A stretch of 64,000 bases of DNA from Ewingella allii (GCF_044430645.1 NZ_JAWUDN010000010.1:124001-188000); one strand, 5' to 3'. Counted from the stretch's first letter, positions 42,755 through 52,201 are shown. Notes: generated by a model from the letters alone, not told the origin. Translations and numbers: made by a program.

Positions 42755-43852
42755 TTATTTCACGGTTTTGCTGAAGGCGTCCACTGCCAGAATGGCGTTT
42801 GCCACATCTTCCGCAGACAGATTACGATTCAGGTTGCCGAGGGTATCGCCCTCGCCTCCTGCGAGCTTGCCGACTTTCACCAGATTCTCGTAAGACTCTT
42901 TCTCAAGGTGCATCTCTTTGAGCGTGGTCGGCATGTTGATGGAGCGATAGAAGCGAATATAGCGGGCAATCTCTTCATCGGGGCGCTGCTCTAGCACCAT
43001 CTGGGTCAGGGTGCCGTAGGCCACTTTCTCGCCGTGGGTCAGGTGGTGGATGTCGCCGGAAACAGCGGTAAAACCGTTGTGAATGGCGTGAGCCCCGGCC
43101 AGCCCGGCGTTTTCAAAACCAAGCCCGGACAACAAGGTGTTAGCCTCAACCACGGCCTCCACCGCCGGTGTCACCAGCTTCTGCTCGACGGCGGTATAGG
43201 CGCTGTAGCCATAGGTCAGCAGCGTCTTCTCACAGGCTTCGGCAATCGCCATACCGGCAATCGTAGGGTCGCCGCCGACCATGGAGTGCGAGTGGGAGCG
43301 CAGCACGGCCTGCGCCTCGACGAAGGTCGCCAGGCCGTCGGCAATGCCCGATGCAAACAGGCGTACCGGGGCCTGAGCGCAAACTTGGGTATCCACCAGC
43401 ACCAAGTCAGGGTTCTTATTATAGAAACGGTAGGTGTCGAACACGCCTTCATCGGTGTAGATCACCGACAGCGCGCTGCACGGCGCATCGGTAGAAGCCA
43501 CCGTCGGCACAATCACCACGTTTTGCTTTAACTCATCGGCAATGGCTTTGACCGTGTCCAGCGTTTTACCGCCGCCCAGCCCGACCACCACCTGAGTGCC
43601 CGCTTTACGCGCAATGGCGGTCAGCCGGCTGATTTCATTCGCCGAGGCTTCGCCATTAAATTTTTCGAAGTGAAATTCGACTTCGGCCTGCTTCAACGAG
43701 CTTTTAACGCGCTCGCCTATCAGTCCCCAAACCAGATCATCAGCTATCAGGAAGGATTTTCCGCCCAGCGCCGGAAGATAGCCGCCGAGTTCGTCCAGTA
43801 CGCCACTGCCTTGTACGTATTTTCGAGGTGAAGAGAAGATAAATTTACTCAT
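42755..43852 (-). CDS. gldA: Glycerol dehydrogenase GldA (NAD-dependent, zinc)
   Basis: This 365-residue iron-type alcohol dehydrogenase oxidises glycerol to dihydroxyacetone with NAD+. The NAD site is VVGLGGGKTLDTVKAIAD near residue 90, then PTVASTDAPCSALSV. Zinc ligands are Asp in ASGIADGLATF, His in GAHAIHNGF and His in LTHGEKVAYG, all present. Length matches E. coli GldA (367). It is a single gene with a terminator after it and a 380-bp upstream gap. The dha or dihydroxyacetone kinase genes are not in the window. Confidence 0.93.
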   Translation of the reverse strand: MSKFIFSSPRKYVQGSGVLDELGGYLPALGGKSFLIADDLVWGLIGERVKSSLKQAEVEFHFEKFNGEASANEISRLTAIARKAGTQVVVGLGGGKTLDTVKAIADELKQNVVIVPTVASTDAPCSALSVIYTDEGVFDTYRFYNKNPDLVLVDTQVCAQAPVRLFASGIADGLATFVEAQAVLRSHSHSMVGGDPTIAGMAIAEACEKTLLTYGYSAYTAVEQKLVTPAVEAVVEANTLLSGLGFENAGLAGAHAIHNGFTAVSGDIHHLTHGEKVAYGTLTQMVLEQRPDEEIARYIRFYRSINMPTTLKEMHLEKESYENLVKVGKLAGGEGDTLGNLNRNLSAEDVANAILAVDAFSKTVK

Positions 43853-44234
43853 GATAAAAACCTCTTTCCATTGAAAAACCTACCCTGAGCCTAGCCTGTT
43901 CTGCGCCAAAGTCACATTATTAAATCTAATAATGATCGCATGGGAAGCTAAGAATTTAAGGCAGAAAAAAGATCCCGTTTTGCACGATGGAAAGAAGGCG
44001 AATTCAACTTTTTATATAAAGTTTCAACTATCGAATCCATCAATTAAAGCGGCTTTCACTTATCAATGGATGCCGTAGAATGCATCGCATTGGCAGCACG
44101 ATGTAAGCAGTTGCACAAGGTCAGCTCGCTGTTAGCCATCCTGTTTAACTTTTCATTTTAAATTTAATAAATTCCGAATTAGCTGGCGCGCCAATCAATA
44201 AACAGCGCCAAATATGCAGGGATTGGGGGATAAC
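43853..44234. other. Upstream region of gldA and the 60-residue gene
   Basis: This 380-bp gap between two divergent genes holds the perfect inverted repeat ATTATTA-AATC-TAATAAT at 43916-43933, near gldA, a possible operator. The rest is AT-rich; no gene or clear RNA was seen. Confidence 0.4.
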
Positions 44235-44417
44235 ATGTATAACTTCCAGCGCTATCAGGCTAAAGAATTGGCTCTCGCTTATATGAGCGGCAAATCACAC
44301 GATTTCTCGCCACAAGAATTTTTGCAGCAAGTGAAAAAGATGGAGAAATCCTTCGATAGCCTGCTGAGAACCGGCCAAGAACCTTCCCAAAGAGAAGTTC
44401 TGGTAAAAGCGTTCTAA
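44235..44417 (+). CDS. Small protein of 60 residues, unknown family
   Basis: The ATG at 44235 follows GGGGG at good spacing; an upstream in-frame ATG at 44214 lacks one. The protein is charged and helical, MYNFQRYQAKELALAYMSGK then PQEFLQQVKKMEKSFDSLLRTGQ, with no membrane segment or Cys. I do not recognise the family. It stands alone between gldA and opgD. Coding is supported by the ribosome site and amphipathic helix pattern only. Confidence 0.6.
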   Translation: MYNFQRYQAKELALAYMSGKSHDFSPQEFLQQVKKMEKSFDSLLRTGQEPSQREVLVKAF

Positions 44418-44510
44418 GAATCATTGCGTGGGTCTCCTGTGTCGGGTAACCAGCAAGATAAGCTTCTGATTCACCTGCGAATATAGAAGTAAAAAATAGA
44501 AGTAAAAAAG

Positions 44511-44541
44511 AAGCCCCGCTCGCAAGAGACGGGGCTTTCTC
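44511..44541. terminator. Terminator downstream of opgD
   Basis: The stem AAGCCCCGCTC / GAGACGGGGCTT with a GCAA loop lies between the small gene (+) and opgD (-) and can serve both. Confidence 0.85.
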
Positions 44542-44561
44542 ATTTCTGCATCGCCAGCGGA

Positions 44562-46217
44562 TTAGCTCATCTGGCGGTCATCAATGTACTTACGCTTATC
44601 CGGGGCCGGTGGGAAATACTGGTACAGCCAGGTTTCTGACAGCGCGGTGTTACCCGAGCGCAGGAACATGCGCAGCTCGACCGGCGCGACAGAATCGCTG
44701 TCCGGGTACCAGTCGAACAGGATGCGATAACCATCGAACGGCTGCACGTACAGGATTTCAATGTTTTTAATCTTACCGGCAGAAACATTAATCACCGGCT
44801 CGATGCCTTTATCGGCGTAGGATTTCAGCTCGCCGCCGATGAAATCGACCGCGAAGCGGCGCGCCCAGACGTTAGGATAATGCTCGCCCGGCGCCCAACC
44901 CTCAGGGAAACCGCCCATGCCGGTGCGGGTGGCCAGCACGTTGGACAGCGGGCTGCGCTCCGGCGGCTCGCTGCTCCAGTAAAGCTTGTAGCTGAAAGTG
45001 AAATTATCCCCAGCCTTGACCGGCTTCTCCGGCTGCCAGAAGCAGACGATGTTATCCAGCGTCTCGCCGGTGGTTGGGATCTCCAGCAGGTTAATCGCCC
45101 CTTTCCCCCAGTTGCCGACCGGCTCTACCCACAGGCTCGGGCGCTTGTTGTACCAGCCAATCACGTCCTGATAATTGTTGAAGTCGTGGTCGAGCTGTAA
45201 CAGGCCAAAGCCTTTCGGGTTTTCATCTGCAAAGGCGTTGAACTGCAACTTTTGCGGGTTATTCAGCGGGCGGCAAACCCATTCGCCGTTGCCGCGCCAC
45301 ATGGCCAGGCGATCCGAGTCATGAATTTGCGGGTGAATGGTGTCGCAGCGGCCGCGCTCGCTGGTGCCACAGCTGTACATGCTGGTCATTGGCGAAATGC
45401 CGAGCTGCTTGATGTCCTGACGCGCATTGAGGTGCTTTTCGATTTCCATCACTACGCGCGTTGGCTCGCAGTGAATGATGAAACGGTAAGCGCCGGTGAC
45501 GCTTGGGCCATCTAACAGGGCGTAAACCGTGAAGGTGGTGTCGCCAGATTTTGGCGTTTCAAACCAGAACGCGGTGAAGTCCGGGAACTCTTCCGGCTGG
45601 CCGACGAAGGTGTCGACGGCCACGCCACGGGCAGATAAGCCATACTGATAAGTGTCATCCACGGCGCGGAAATAGCTCGCCCCCAGGAAAGAAACCACGT
45701 CGCGGCGGGTCAGTTCAGGGGCTTTGTTGACTTTGAAACCGGCGAACCCGAGGTTGGTAATGCCCTCCAGCTGCTTGGTGTCGACCCCGGCATTGTGATA
45801 CTGGAACAATTCAGGGCGGAAGTGGATCTCACGCGCCTGTTTTTTGTCGGCATCAACGGAATACATCTGCACGCGGCGCTTAAAGCCCATGCCGACGTGG
45901 AACAGCTCGACGTCCAGCTGGCGGTTTGGCAGGTCATGCCACAGGGAGTGGGCGTGATCATATTCAATGGCGTTGTACGCCTGCGGTGTTAGCTCTGCCA
46001 AGGTTTTAGGCAGAGGCTGCGGCGCGCCACCGTAGGGCTTCGACGCCAGGGAGCTGGCCATCTTTTGCAACACGGAGAAGTCAAAAGACGTTGCACCACC
46101 GTCTGCAACATTCCCCTGCGCTGCCTCAGCAGATCGCGTGAACACTGATGCCATTGCTGGCACCCCGCAGTAGGCGGCAAACGCCATTGACGCTTTAATA
46201 AATGCTCTTCGTTCCAT
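44562..46217 (-). CDS. opgD: Periplasmic glucan biosynthesis protein D (OpgD/MdoD)
   Basis: This 551-residue protein is exported folded; it has a Tat-type signal with twin Arg (MERRAFIKASMAFAAYCG) ending near SAEAAQ. OpgD acts in the periplasm on osmoregulated periplasmic glucans and sets their length or branching, in the same fold family as OpgG. By recall it matches E. coli OpgD (551 residues), with long identical stretches such as PELFQYHNAGVDTKQLEG-like, RRDVVSFLGASYFRAVDDTYQYG and CDTIHPQIHDSDRL. No opgGH genes are near. Confidence 0.93.
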   Translation of the reverse strand: MERRAFIKASMAFAAYCGVPAMASVFTRSAEAAQGNVADGGATSFDFSVLQKMASSLASKPYGGAPQPLPKTLAELTPQAYNAIEYDHAHSLWHDLPNRQLDVELFHVGMGFKRRVQMYSVDADKKQAREIHFRPELFQYHNAGVDTKQLEGITNLGFAGFKVNKAPELTRRDVVSFLGASYFRAVDDTYQYGLSARGVAVDTFVGQPEEFPDFTAFWFETPKSGDTTFTVYALLDGPSVTGAYRFIIHCEPTRVVMEIEKHLNARQDIKQLGISPMTSMYSCGTSERGRCDTIHPQIHDSDRLAMWRGNGEWVCRPLNNPQKLQFNAFADENPKGFGLLQLDHDFNNYQDVIGWYNKRPSLWVEPVGNWGKGAINLLEIPTTGETLDNIVCFWQPEKPVKAGDNFTFSYKLYWSSEPPERSPLSNVLATRTGMGGFPEGWAPGEHYPNVWARRFAVDFIGGELKSYADKGIEPVINVSAGKIKNIEILYVQPFDGYRILFDWYPDSDSVAPVELRMFLRSGNTALSETWLYQYFPPAPDKRKYIDDRQMS

Positions 46218-46585
46218 GCCAGAGGGTTTCCTGTGCCGGGCAAGTCAAGTTATCCGCAACGCCGTAGCGCCGAAAGGCATGTTGCCGAAAGTGGCACACA
46301 AGGGCATCTGCGGGATGTAAAAATACGACCCTAAGGCTAACGTAAAATTCCCATGGCGAGTACCACAAAATTGAATGCTTTCAGCTAAAAATAGCTTGCA
46401 CAGAACGCGGGCTTACGGCATGCCAAAGCTCCGGCATACGGGGGATGAGCGATAATTTAACCATTTAGATATCGCTAAAGAGACGGCCGATTAAGAGCGT
46501 TCATAAAAGCAGCAAAAAACCGTTTTTTAAGAGGATTCCGTGACCACCTAAGTTAACAAAACGTTATTAATTAATGAATTATTGT
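46218..46585 (-). promoter_or_regulatory. Upstream region of opgD
   Basis: This 368-bp gap between opgD and the AraC-type gene is expected to hold the opgD promoter. No clear operator, RNA or small gene was seen. Confidence 0.35.
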
Positions 46586-47437
46586 TTAAAGCTCAAGCCG
46601 AAACGCCGCTTTGCGATATTGCAGCGGGGTGCGGCCAATCAGCTTACGAAAACAGGTAATAAAATAGGGCGTATCGGCAAACCCGCACTGACCCGCCACC
46701 TCTTCTATCCGCATATCGGTGGAGCGCAGCAGCTCACAGGCGCGTTTGATGCGCCGCGTCGCCAAATAGTCCACCACCGAGCCGCCCGTTTCTTGGCTAA
46801 AAACTCGCGAAATATAGCTTTGCGACAGTCCAATCGCCGTCGATAACTCGGCCAGCGAAAACTTCATCACGTAATTCTCTTCAATCCACTGCATCACTTT
46901 GGAGGCCGTGGTGCGGCTGACGGTTTTGCGCTTCACCTGCTGCTCGGGCATGAACTCCATCAGCTGCAATATCATCATGGCGATATCCTCCCACTGCGGC
47001 GTGGCGGCCAGCTGTAGCCGCTGGAAGCTTTCGAGAATGGTTTCGATATGCTGAGCGTTATCTGCTAAATCAAAGATATGCGCATCGCTCTCCGCGCCCC
47101 ACAGGCGTGAGAAGTGCGCCCGGCGCTGGGGGAAACAGTGCAAAAAGCCGTCCAGCAGCAGGTGATCAAGATGCACCGTGGTGCGGACATAGTGGTTTTT
47201 CTCACTCTGCTCGACAAACACCTTGTGCAACTTAAAGGGCGGAAAGACAAACAGGCGGCCGGGGCGCAGCGTGTACTGTTGATTATCAACAATCACTATC
47301 CCGTACCCCTGACTGATAAACAGCATCTCTAAACATTGGTGCCAATGAAAATAATTGGCGCTGCCCCTGCTCATGCGATTAAACGAGATCTGCCGATCGT
47401 TTAATGCAATGCGTTCGAGAAAGTCGGTCACCGCCAT
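46586..47437 (-). CDS. AraC-family regulator of the oligosaccharide operon
   Basis: This 283-residue regulator has an N-terminal cupin domain (HWHQCLEMLFISQGYGIVIVDNQQYTLRPGRLFVFPP) and a C-terminal double HTH from about residue 185: IEENYVMKFSLAELSTAIGLSQSYISRVFSQETG and IEEVAGQCGFADTPYFITCFRKLIGRTPLQYRK. It is divergent from the DUF2264-MFS-GH88 genes with a 270-bp gap, the usual arrangement of an AraC activator and its catabolic operon. The effector is probably a sugar intermediate. Confidence 0.88.
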   Translation of the reverse strand: MAVTDFLERIALNDRQISFNRMSRGSANYFHWHQCLEMLFISQGYGIVIVDNQQYTLRPGRLFVFPPFKLHKVFVEQSEKNHYVRTTVHLDHLLLDGFLHCFPQRRAHFSRLWGAESDAHIFDLADNAQHIETILESFQRLQLAATPQWEDIAMMILQLMEFMPEQQVKRKTVSRTTASKVMQWIEENYVMKFSLAELSTAIGLSQSYISRVFSQETGGSVVDYLATRRIKRACELLRSTDMRIEEVAGQCGFADTPYFITCFRKLIGRTPLQYRKAAFRLEL

Positions 47438-47546
47438 AAAGCTCCCCCACCCGATGACAAGAAATTAAAACTTTTAAGTCACTTTTTATAATTTAGGCTC
47501 TTTTCTGCTCCAATCGGCAATAGCAATTTAAAAAAATGCACTGTTA

Positions 47547-47562
47547 TGTGACCCGTATAACA
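47547..47562 (+). promoter_or_regulatory. CRP-like site upstream of the oligosaccharide operon
   Basis: TGTGA-N6-TAACA matches the CRP consensus at nine of ten core bases and lies about 145 bp before the DUF2264 start, in the divergent gap with the AraC gene. Confidence 0.4.
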
Positions 47563-47707
47563 ATCGGGCAAAACAGATTCTCTATATTCCAATGGCAAGT
47601 TACACACTCGTTGCAGTTGATGAAACAGCGTAAAAATAGAATTGAAATAATGTTTCACATACTTAATGCCATTATTTGCTCAGCCCTTTCGGGGGAAGGA
47701 ATATCGA

Positions 47708-49543
47708 ATGAATCAGGTGAAAATCAAGAGTGATTACCCGCTACGCACTCGCCAACAGGTGAAAGATCTGCTGGGCGATATGCTGTCTGCCGTCGCGCCC
47801 TATACCGAAGAAGGCAAAAGCGGCATTGACCTCGGCCACTCCACCACCCATTACGGTAAAAAGATAGCGAAGATGGAAGCCCTGTCGCGCATGCTGTGGG
47901 GCATTTTCCCCCTGCTCGCTAATGGCGATGAGTGTGAAAACCTGTCGTTTTACATCACGGCGATCCGCAACGGTACCAACCCCGAGCATGCCGAGTATTG
48001 GGGCGATATTCACGACTTTGACCAGCGCTGTGTGGAAATGGCGGCTTTTGGCGTCGGCCTGGCGCTGCTGGATAAAAAGCTGATGGCCTATTTCAGTGAC
48101 GCCGAGCAGCACAACCTGATGGACTGGCTTAACCAAGGCAAAGACGCCACCATCCCTAATAACAACTGGAATTACTTCCCCATCATGGTGCAGATGGGCT
48201 GCAAGCAGGCCGGTTTGCCGTGGGACCGCGAGGCGGTCGAGGCCCGTTTCGCGCTGATGGAGGCCTATTACCTCGGCGACGGCTGGTATTCCGACGGGCC
48301 GGGTCGCCCGCGCGACTACTATGTGTCGATGGCATTTCACTACTACGGCCTGCTGTACGCCAACTATATGGCGGATGTCGATGCCCAACGTTGTGCCCAA
48401 TTGCGCCAGCGCGCGCAGCAGTTCGCCGGGGATTTCATTACCCTGTTTTCCGCCGAAGGAGCCGCCGTGCCCTTTGGCCGCAGCATGACCTATCGCTTCG
48501 CCGAAGCCGCCTTCTGGAGCGCCGCCGCGTTTAGCGGGTTGGAGGTGTACTCCCCCGGCGTCATTAAAGGCATTGTCCTGCGCCACCTGCGCAGCTGGCT
48601 GAAACAGCCGATTTTTGACCGCGACGGCGTGCTGAGCATTGGCTATCACACGCCGAATCTGGTGATGGCCGAGGATTACAACGCGCCCGGCTCTCCTTAC
48701 TGGGCCTGCAAGCTGTTTCTGGTGCTGGCATTGCCCGAGAACCATGCTTTCTGGCAGGCGCAAGAGCTGCCTTTGCCTCAGCTCAACAGCCCGCACTGCA
48801 TTCCTCACGCCAATCAAATATTGCTGCGCGACGCGGCGCAACGGCACGTGGTGATGCTGACGTCAGGCCAGCTGGAGCTGAATAACTTCGTCAATACCGA
48901 GGCGAAATACACCAAGTTTGCCTACTCCAGCCAGTTTGGTTTCACCCTCGACCGCGGCCGGTTTGGCCTTAATCACGCGGGCTGCGACTCGATGCTGGTA
49001 CTGTCAGAAGGCGATGGCTACTACCGTGGACGCCGTGGCTGCGAAGAGGCAGTGACGCGCCCAGAGGTGATTTATTCGCGCTGGAAACCCTGGCACGACG
49101 TGGAAGTGAAAAGCTGGCTGTTCCCCTGCGGCGAGGGCCATCTGCGTTTGCACCATCTGACTAGCGCCCGCGCACTCGACGCAGTCGAAGGCGGCTTCGC
49201 CGTGATCCATGACCGCCAGACGCAGGTACAGTTAGGTGTAAATACCTCATCAAGCCGGATCGTCGCCTGTAACGGCTACAGCCACATCGCCGACGTCGGC
49301 GAGGCTACCCCGCGCGAGGCGGCGAGCGTAGTAACGCCGCCCAATAGCAGCATTATGTTCGCCGAAACCGCGGCCATTCCGCTGCTCAAAACCTCCCTTT
49401 CCCCCGGCTCGCACTGGTTGATGTCCGCCGTGTTCGCCTCTGCCGATGTATCAGCTATGCCAAAAATCTTACCCCGCGTTATTCGCGGTGAAAGCGAGAT
49501 AGAGATCCACTATCAGGGCCGTCACTGGACCGTCATCCTTTAA
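47708..49543 (+). CDS. DUF2264 protein, putative (alpha/alpha)-toroid carbohydrate-active enzyme
   Basis: This 611-residue soluble protein has no signal peptide. DUF2264 spans about residues 20-370 and has toroid-like motifs: SRMLWGIFPLL, HDFDQRCVEMAAFGVGLALL, NNNWNYFPIMVQMG, YYLGDGWYSDGPGRPRDYYVSMAFHYYGLLYA and PFGRSMTYRFAEAAFWSAAAF. A beta-rich C-terminal part follows. Arrangement and neighbours (GH88, sugar symporter) point to a cytosolic lyase or hydrolase acting on imported uronic-acid oligosaccharides. The Tyr, His, Asp and Arg in the central motifs could be catalytic. The ATG at 47708 follows GGAAGGAA. Function is not established here. Confidence 0.82.
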   Translation: MNQVKIKSDYPLRTRQQVKDLLGDMLSAVAPYTEEGKSGIDLGHSTTHYGKKIAKMEALSRMLWGIFPLLANGDECENLSFYITAIRNGTNPEHAEYWGDIHDFDQRCVEMAAFGVGLALLDKKLMAYFSDAEQHNLMDWLNQGKDATIPNNNWNYFPIMVQMGCKQAGLPWDREAVEARFALMEAYYLGDGWYSDGPGRPRDYYVSMAFHYYGLLYANYMADVDAQRCAQLRQRAQQFAGDFITLFSAEGAAVPFGRSMTYRFAEAAFWSAAAFSGLEVYSPGVIKGIVLRHLRSWLKQPIFDRDGVLSIGYHTPNLVMAEDYNAPGSPYWACKLFLVLALPENHAFWQAQELPLPQLNSPHCIPHANQILLRDAAQRHVVMLTSGQLELNNFVNTEAKYTKFAYSSQFGFTLDRGRFGLNHAGCDSMLVLSEGDGYYRGRRGCEEAVTRPEVIYSRWKPWHDVEVKSWLFPCGEGHLRLHHLTSARALDAVEGGFAVIHDRQTQVQLGVNTSSSRIVACNGYSHIADVGEATPREAASVVTPPNSSIMFAETAAIPLLKTSLSPGSHWLMSAVFASADVSAMPKILPRVIRGESEIEIHYQGRHWTVIL

Positions 49544-49566
49544 TTATTCGGTTGTCAGGAGTCAGT

Positions 49567-50859
49567 ATGAAAACAATAAAAACAGCCAGTAAGTCTGCTT
49601 ATTATAAAATGAGCAGTTTCATCTTCCTCTATTTCTTCACCTGGTCTTCCAGCTTCGGCTTATATGCGTTATGGCTGGGACAAAAGGCCGGATTAGACAG
49701 TATGGATATCGGCGCGGTATTTGCGATTAACGGCGTTTTCGCCGTGGTCATGAAACCGGTCTATGGCTATATCATGGATAAAATAGGCATGAGTAAAAGC
49801 CTGCTTTATTTCGTGGTGATCGTCTCCGCCATGATGGCCCCCTTCTTTATTTATGTTTACCAGCCCCTGCTGGAAACCCATTTAATGATCGGCATTATTA
49901 TCGGCGCGCTCTATTTAAGCCTGGGCTGGTACGCGGGCGTCGCGGCGTCGGAATCCTATGCCGATCGCTTTAGCCGCCTATACAGCATGGAGTTCGGCCA
50001 GATTCGCATGTGGGGCTCGCTCGGCTGGGCGGTGGCGGCATCGTTTTCCGGCCTGCTGTTTAACCTCTCTCCGGCGTGGAACTTCAGTCTGAGTAGCCTG
50101 AGTTCGCTGCTGATGCTCGGCGTGCTGCTGTCGCTAAAAATTGGCGAAGCCGAAATGCGCAATAACAATGTGATTTCGCAAGACAAAATCGTTTTTAGCG
50201 ATGTCATTCTGCTGCTGAAGAATCGCAAATTCTGGATGTTTTCCCTGTACGTCGCCGGTGTCGCCTGGGTGATGTTTGTCGCCGAACAGCAGTTTTCGCG
50301 CTACTTCGTCACCTTCTTCCCGACCAAAGAGCAAGGCAACGCCATGTACGGCTACCTCAGCACCGTGCAGTCTGGCACCGAGTTCCTGATGATGATGGTG
50401 ATCCCTTTCTTGGTGAACTATTTCGGTGCTAAAAAGGGCTTGTTGCTGGTTGGGGTGGTGGTCGGCGTGCGGCTGATTGCCTCTGGGTTGACCAATGACC
50501 CGCTGATTATCTCGATCATCAAACCCTTCTATGGTCTGGAAATTGCCCTGATTCTGGTGTCGGTTTTCAAATATATCGCCGAGCATTTCCATAAACGCGT
50601 CAATGCCACCATGTACCTGCTGGGCTATCAGGCGATGATTTATGTCGGCTCCATTGTGGTCGCCCCGCCCGCTGGCTACTTCTATGACCGCATCGGCTTC
50701 GCCCATACCTACCTGATCATGGGTGGCATCGCGCTGTGCTTCACCCTGATTTCCGCCTTTACCCTGTCAGCCTGCCACAGCCGCCGCCATGGCGTGGTTC
50801 AGGCCCCGACGCCCCCAGAGGTTAACGCCGCCGCGCCTTTAACCCCCGTTAAACACTAA
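49567..50859 (+). CDS. LacY-like MFS oligosaccharide:H+ symporter
   Basis: This 430-residue protein has 12 predicted membrane helices and the oligosaccharide:H+ symporter pattern: MSSFIFLYFFTWSSSFGLYALWLGQKAGL, KPVYGYIMDKIGMSKSLLY (motif A) and FGQIRMWGSLGWAVAA, with ALILVSVFKYIAEHFHKRVNATMYLLGYQ in the C-terminal half. It presumably imports the substrate that the flanking DUF2264 and GH88 enzymes cleave. The ATG at 49567 has CAGGAG upstream; a codon five places earlier (49552) is also open. It lies 23 bp after the DUF2264 stop. Confidence 0.87.
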   Translation: MKTIKTASKSAYYKMSSFIFLYFFTWSSSFGLYALWLGQKAGLDSMDIGAVFAINGVFAVVMKPVYGYIMDKIGMSKSLLYFVVIVSAMMAPFFIYVYQPLLETHLMIGIIIGALYLSLGWYAGVAASESYADRFSRLYSMEFGQIRMWGSLGWAVAASFSGLLFNLSPAWNFSLSSLSSLLMLGVLLSLKIGEAEMRNNNVISQDKIVFSDVILLLKNRKFWMFSLYVAGVAWVMFVAEQQFSRYFVTFFPTKEQGNAMYGYLSTVQSGTEFLMMMVIPFLVNYFGAKKGLLLVGVVVGVRLIASGLTNDPLIISIIKPFYGLEIALILVSVFKYIAEHFHKRVNATMYLLGYQAMIYVGSIVVAPPAGYFYDRIGFAHTYLIMGGIALCFTLISAFTLSACHSRRHGVVQAPTPPEVNAAAPLTPVKH

Positions 50860-50888
50860 TTTGCGACTCGATTGCTAAGGGAGAAATA

Positions 50889-52079
50889 ATGACCGTGACC
50901 ATAACCAAAGAGAAGCTGCTGCCGGTTGAGCTAAACCAGTTGGACAAAATTGCTCTTCGCCAGCAGTTGGCCGAAGCCCGCCAGCGGGTGCTAAAGAAAA
51001 TCGACCGCAACAGGGTCAAATTCGAGGGGAAATTCCCGGCTGAAACCTGTGAAAACAATCATTTTGCGTTAACCGAAAATGTCGAGTGGACCACCAGCTT
51101 CTGGAGCGGACAGCTGTGGCTGGCGTGGGAGATGACCGGCGAGGAGAAATACCGGCTGGCGGCGGAGCAGCACATCCACTCCTTCGGCAATAGAATTGCT
51201 AATCGCATCGACACCGCCACTCACGACTTGGGCTTCCTCTATACCCTCTCCTGCGTCAGCGCGTGGCGACTCACCGGCAATCGCGAGGCGCGAGGCTTTG
51301 CCCTGCTGGCGGCGGATGCCCTCATGGAACGCTTCAACCCGCAGTCGGGAATTATTCAGGCGTGGGGCGATTTACGCGATCCGGAACAGGCTGGCCGGAT
51401 GATCATTGACTGCAATATGAACCTGCCGCTGCTCTATTGGGCCAGCGAGCAAACCGGGGAACCGCGCTACGCCGAGGCCGCGCGCCGCCATGCTCAGCAG
51501 GCCGCCAACTATATTGTCAGGCCGGACGCCTCGACCTTCCACACCTACTATATGGATACGGTGACCGGCGAGCCGCGCTTTGGCAATACTCACCAAGGCT
51601 ATGCCGACGATTCATGCTGGTCGCGCGGGCAGGCTTGGGGGATTTACGGCTTCCTGCTCAGTTACCGCTATACCGGCGACAAGGAGATGGTGGAGTTATC
51701 GCGGCGACTGGCTCACTACTTCCTCAATCGCCTGCCGGAAGATGACGTCTGCCACTGGGATCTGGCCCTGCTCGGCACTAACCAGCCGCGCGACAGCTCG
51801 GCCGCCGCCATCGCCGTGTGCGGCCTGCTGGATTTGACTCAAGCCCTGCCCGCCACGGATGAAACACGTGCCTACTATGAGGAGATGGCGCTGCGCATCA
51901 TGGCGTCGCTGACCGCCAACTATCTGGCGGCCGATGACGAAGATTGCGACGGCTTGCTCAAGCATTCCGTCTACCACATGGCGAGCGGCAAAGGGGTGGA
52001 TCAATGCTCTAGCTGGGGTGACTACTTCTATGTCGAGGCGCTGGTACGCCTGACGCAGTGCTGGAAACCCTACTGGTAA
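50889..52079 (+). CDS. Family GH88 unsaturated glucuronyl hydrolase
   Basis: This 396-residue cytosolic hydrolase removes the 4,5-unsaturated uronic acid from the non-reducing end of oligosaccharides made by polysaccharide lyases. Family signatures are WTTSFWSGQLWLAWEMTG, DTATHDLGFLYTLSC (first catalytic Asp), RMIIDCNMNLPLLYWAS (second catalytic Asp), then GYADDSCWSRGQAWGIYGF and SSWGDYFYVEALVRL. No signal peptide is present. It ends the operon started by the DUF2264 gene. The natural substrate could be hyaluronan, heparosan, gellan, ulvan or a plant glucuronan. Confidence 0.9.
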   Translation: MTVTITKEKLLPVELNQLDKIALRQQLAEARQRVLKKIDRNRVKFEGKFPAETCENNHFALTENVEWTTSFWSGQLWLAWEMTGEEKYRLAAEQHIHSFGNRIANRIDTATHDLGFLYTLSCVSAWRLTGNREARGFALLAADALMERFNPQSGIIQAWGDLRDPEQAGRMIIDCNMNLPLLYWASEQTGEPRYAEAARRHAQQAANYIVRPDASTFHTYYMDTVTGEPRFGNTHQGYADDSCWSRGQAWGIYGFLLSYRYTGDKEMVELSRRLAHYFLNRLPEDDVCHWDLALLGTNQPRDSSAAAIAVCGLLDLTQALPATDETRAYYEEMALRIMASLTANYLAADDEDCDGLLKHSVYHMASGKGVDQCSSWGDYFYVEALVRLTQCWKPYW

Positions 52080-52097
52080 ACTCTGCGCAATACCTCA

Positions 52098-52115
52098 AGG
52101 CGGCTGCGGCCGCCT
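52098..52115 (+). terminator. Hairpin after the GH88 gene
   Basis: The perfect stem AGGCGGC-TGCG-GCCGCCT lies 18 bases after the stop. It lacks a T run, so it may be only weakly terminating. Confidence 0.4.
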
Positions 52116-52174
52116 GACTTCTGGCAGTCCCCCTCCCTTATGACAAAAATGCGAGCCGGATCTCACTTATAAAT

Positions 52175-52201
52175 TCAACCTCCTCCGCCAAATGCCGATG
52201 A
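52175..52201 (+). promoter_or_regulatory. Possible sigma-28 promoter of the chemoreceptor gene
   Basis: TCAA-N15-GCCGATGA resembles the FliA consensus TAAA-N15-GCCGATAA (three of four and seven of eight bases). It lies about 145 bp upstream of the receptor start, as expected for a flagellar-regulon gene. Confidence 0.5.

Noticed and set aside
47741..48847. Open frame of 368 codons opposite the DUF2264 gene
   Set aside because: It is long but antisense to an intact gene with clear family motifs; no start context was seen.
52170..52201. Sigma-28 promoter with TAAA at 52170
   Set aside because: The spacing from TAAA to GCCGATGA is 20 bp, too long; the TCAA element at 52175 with 15-bp spacing was kept instead at moderate confidence.
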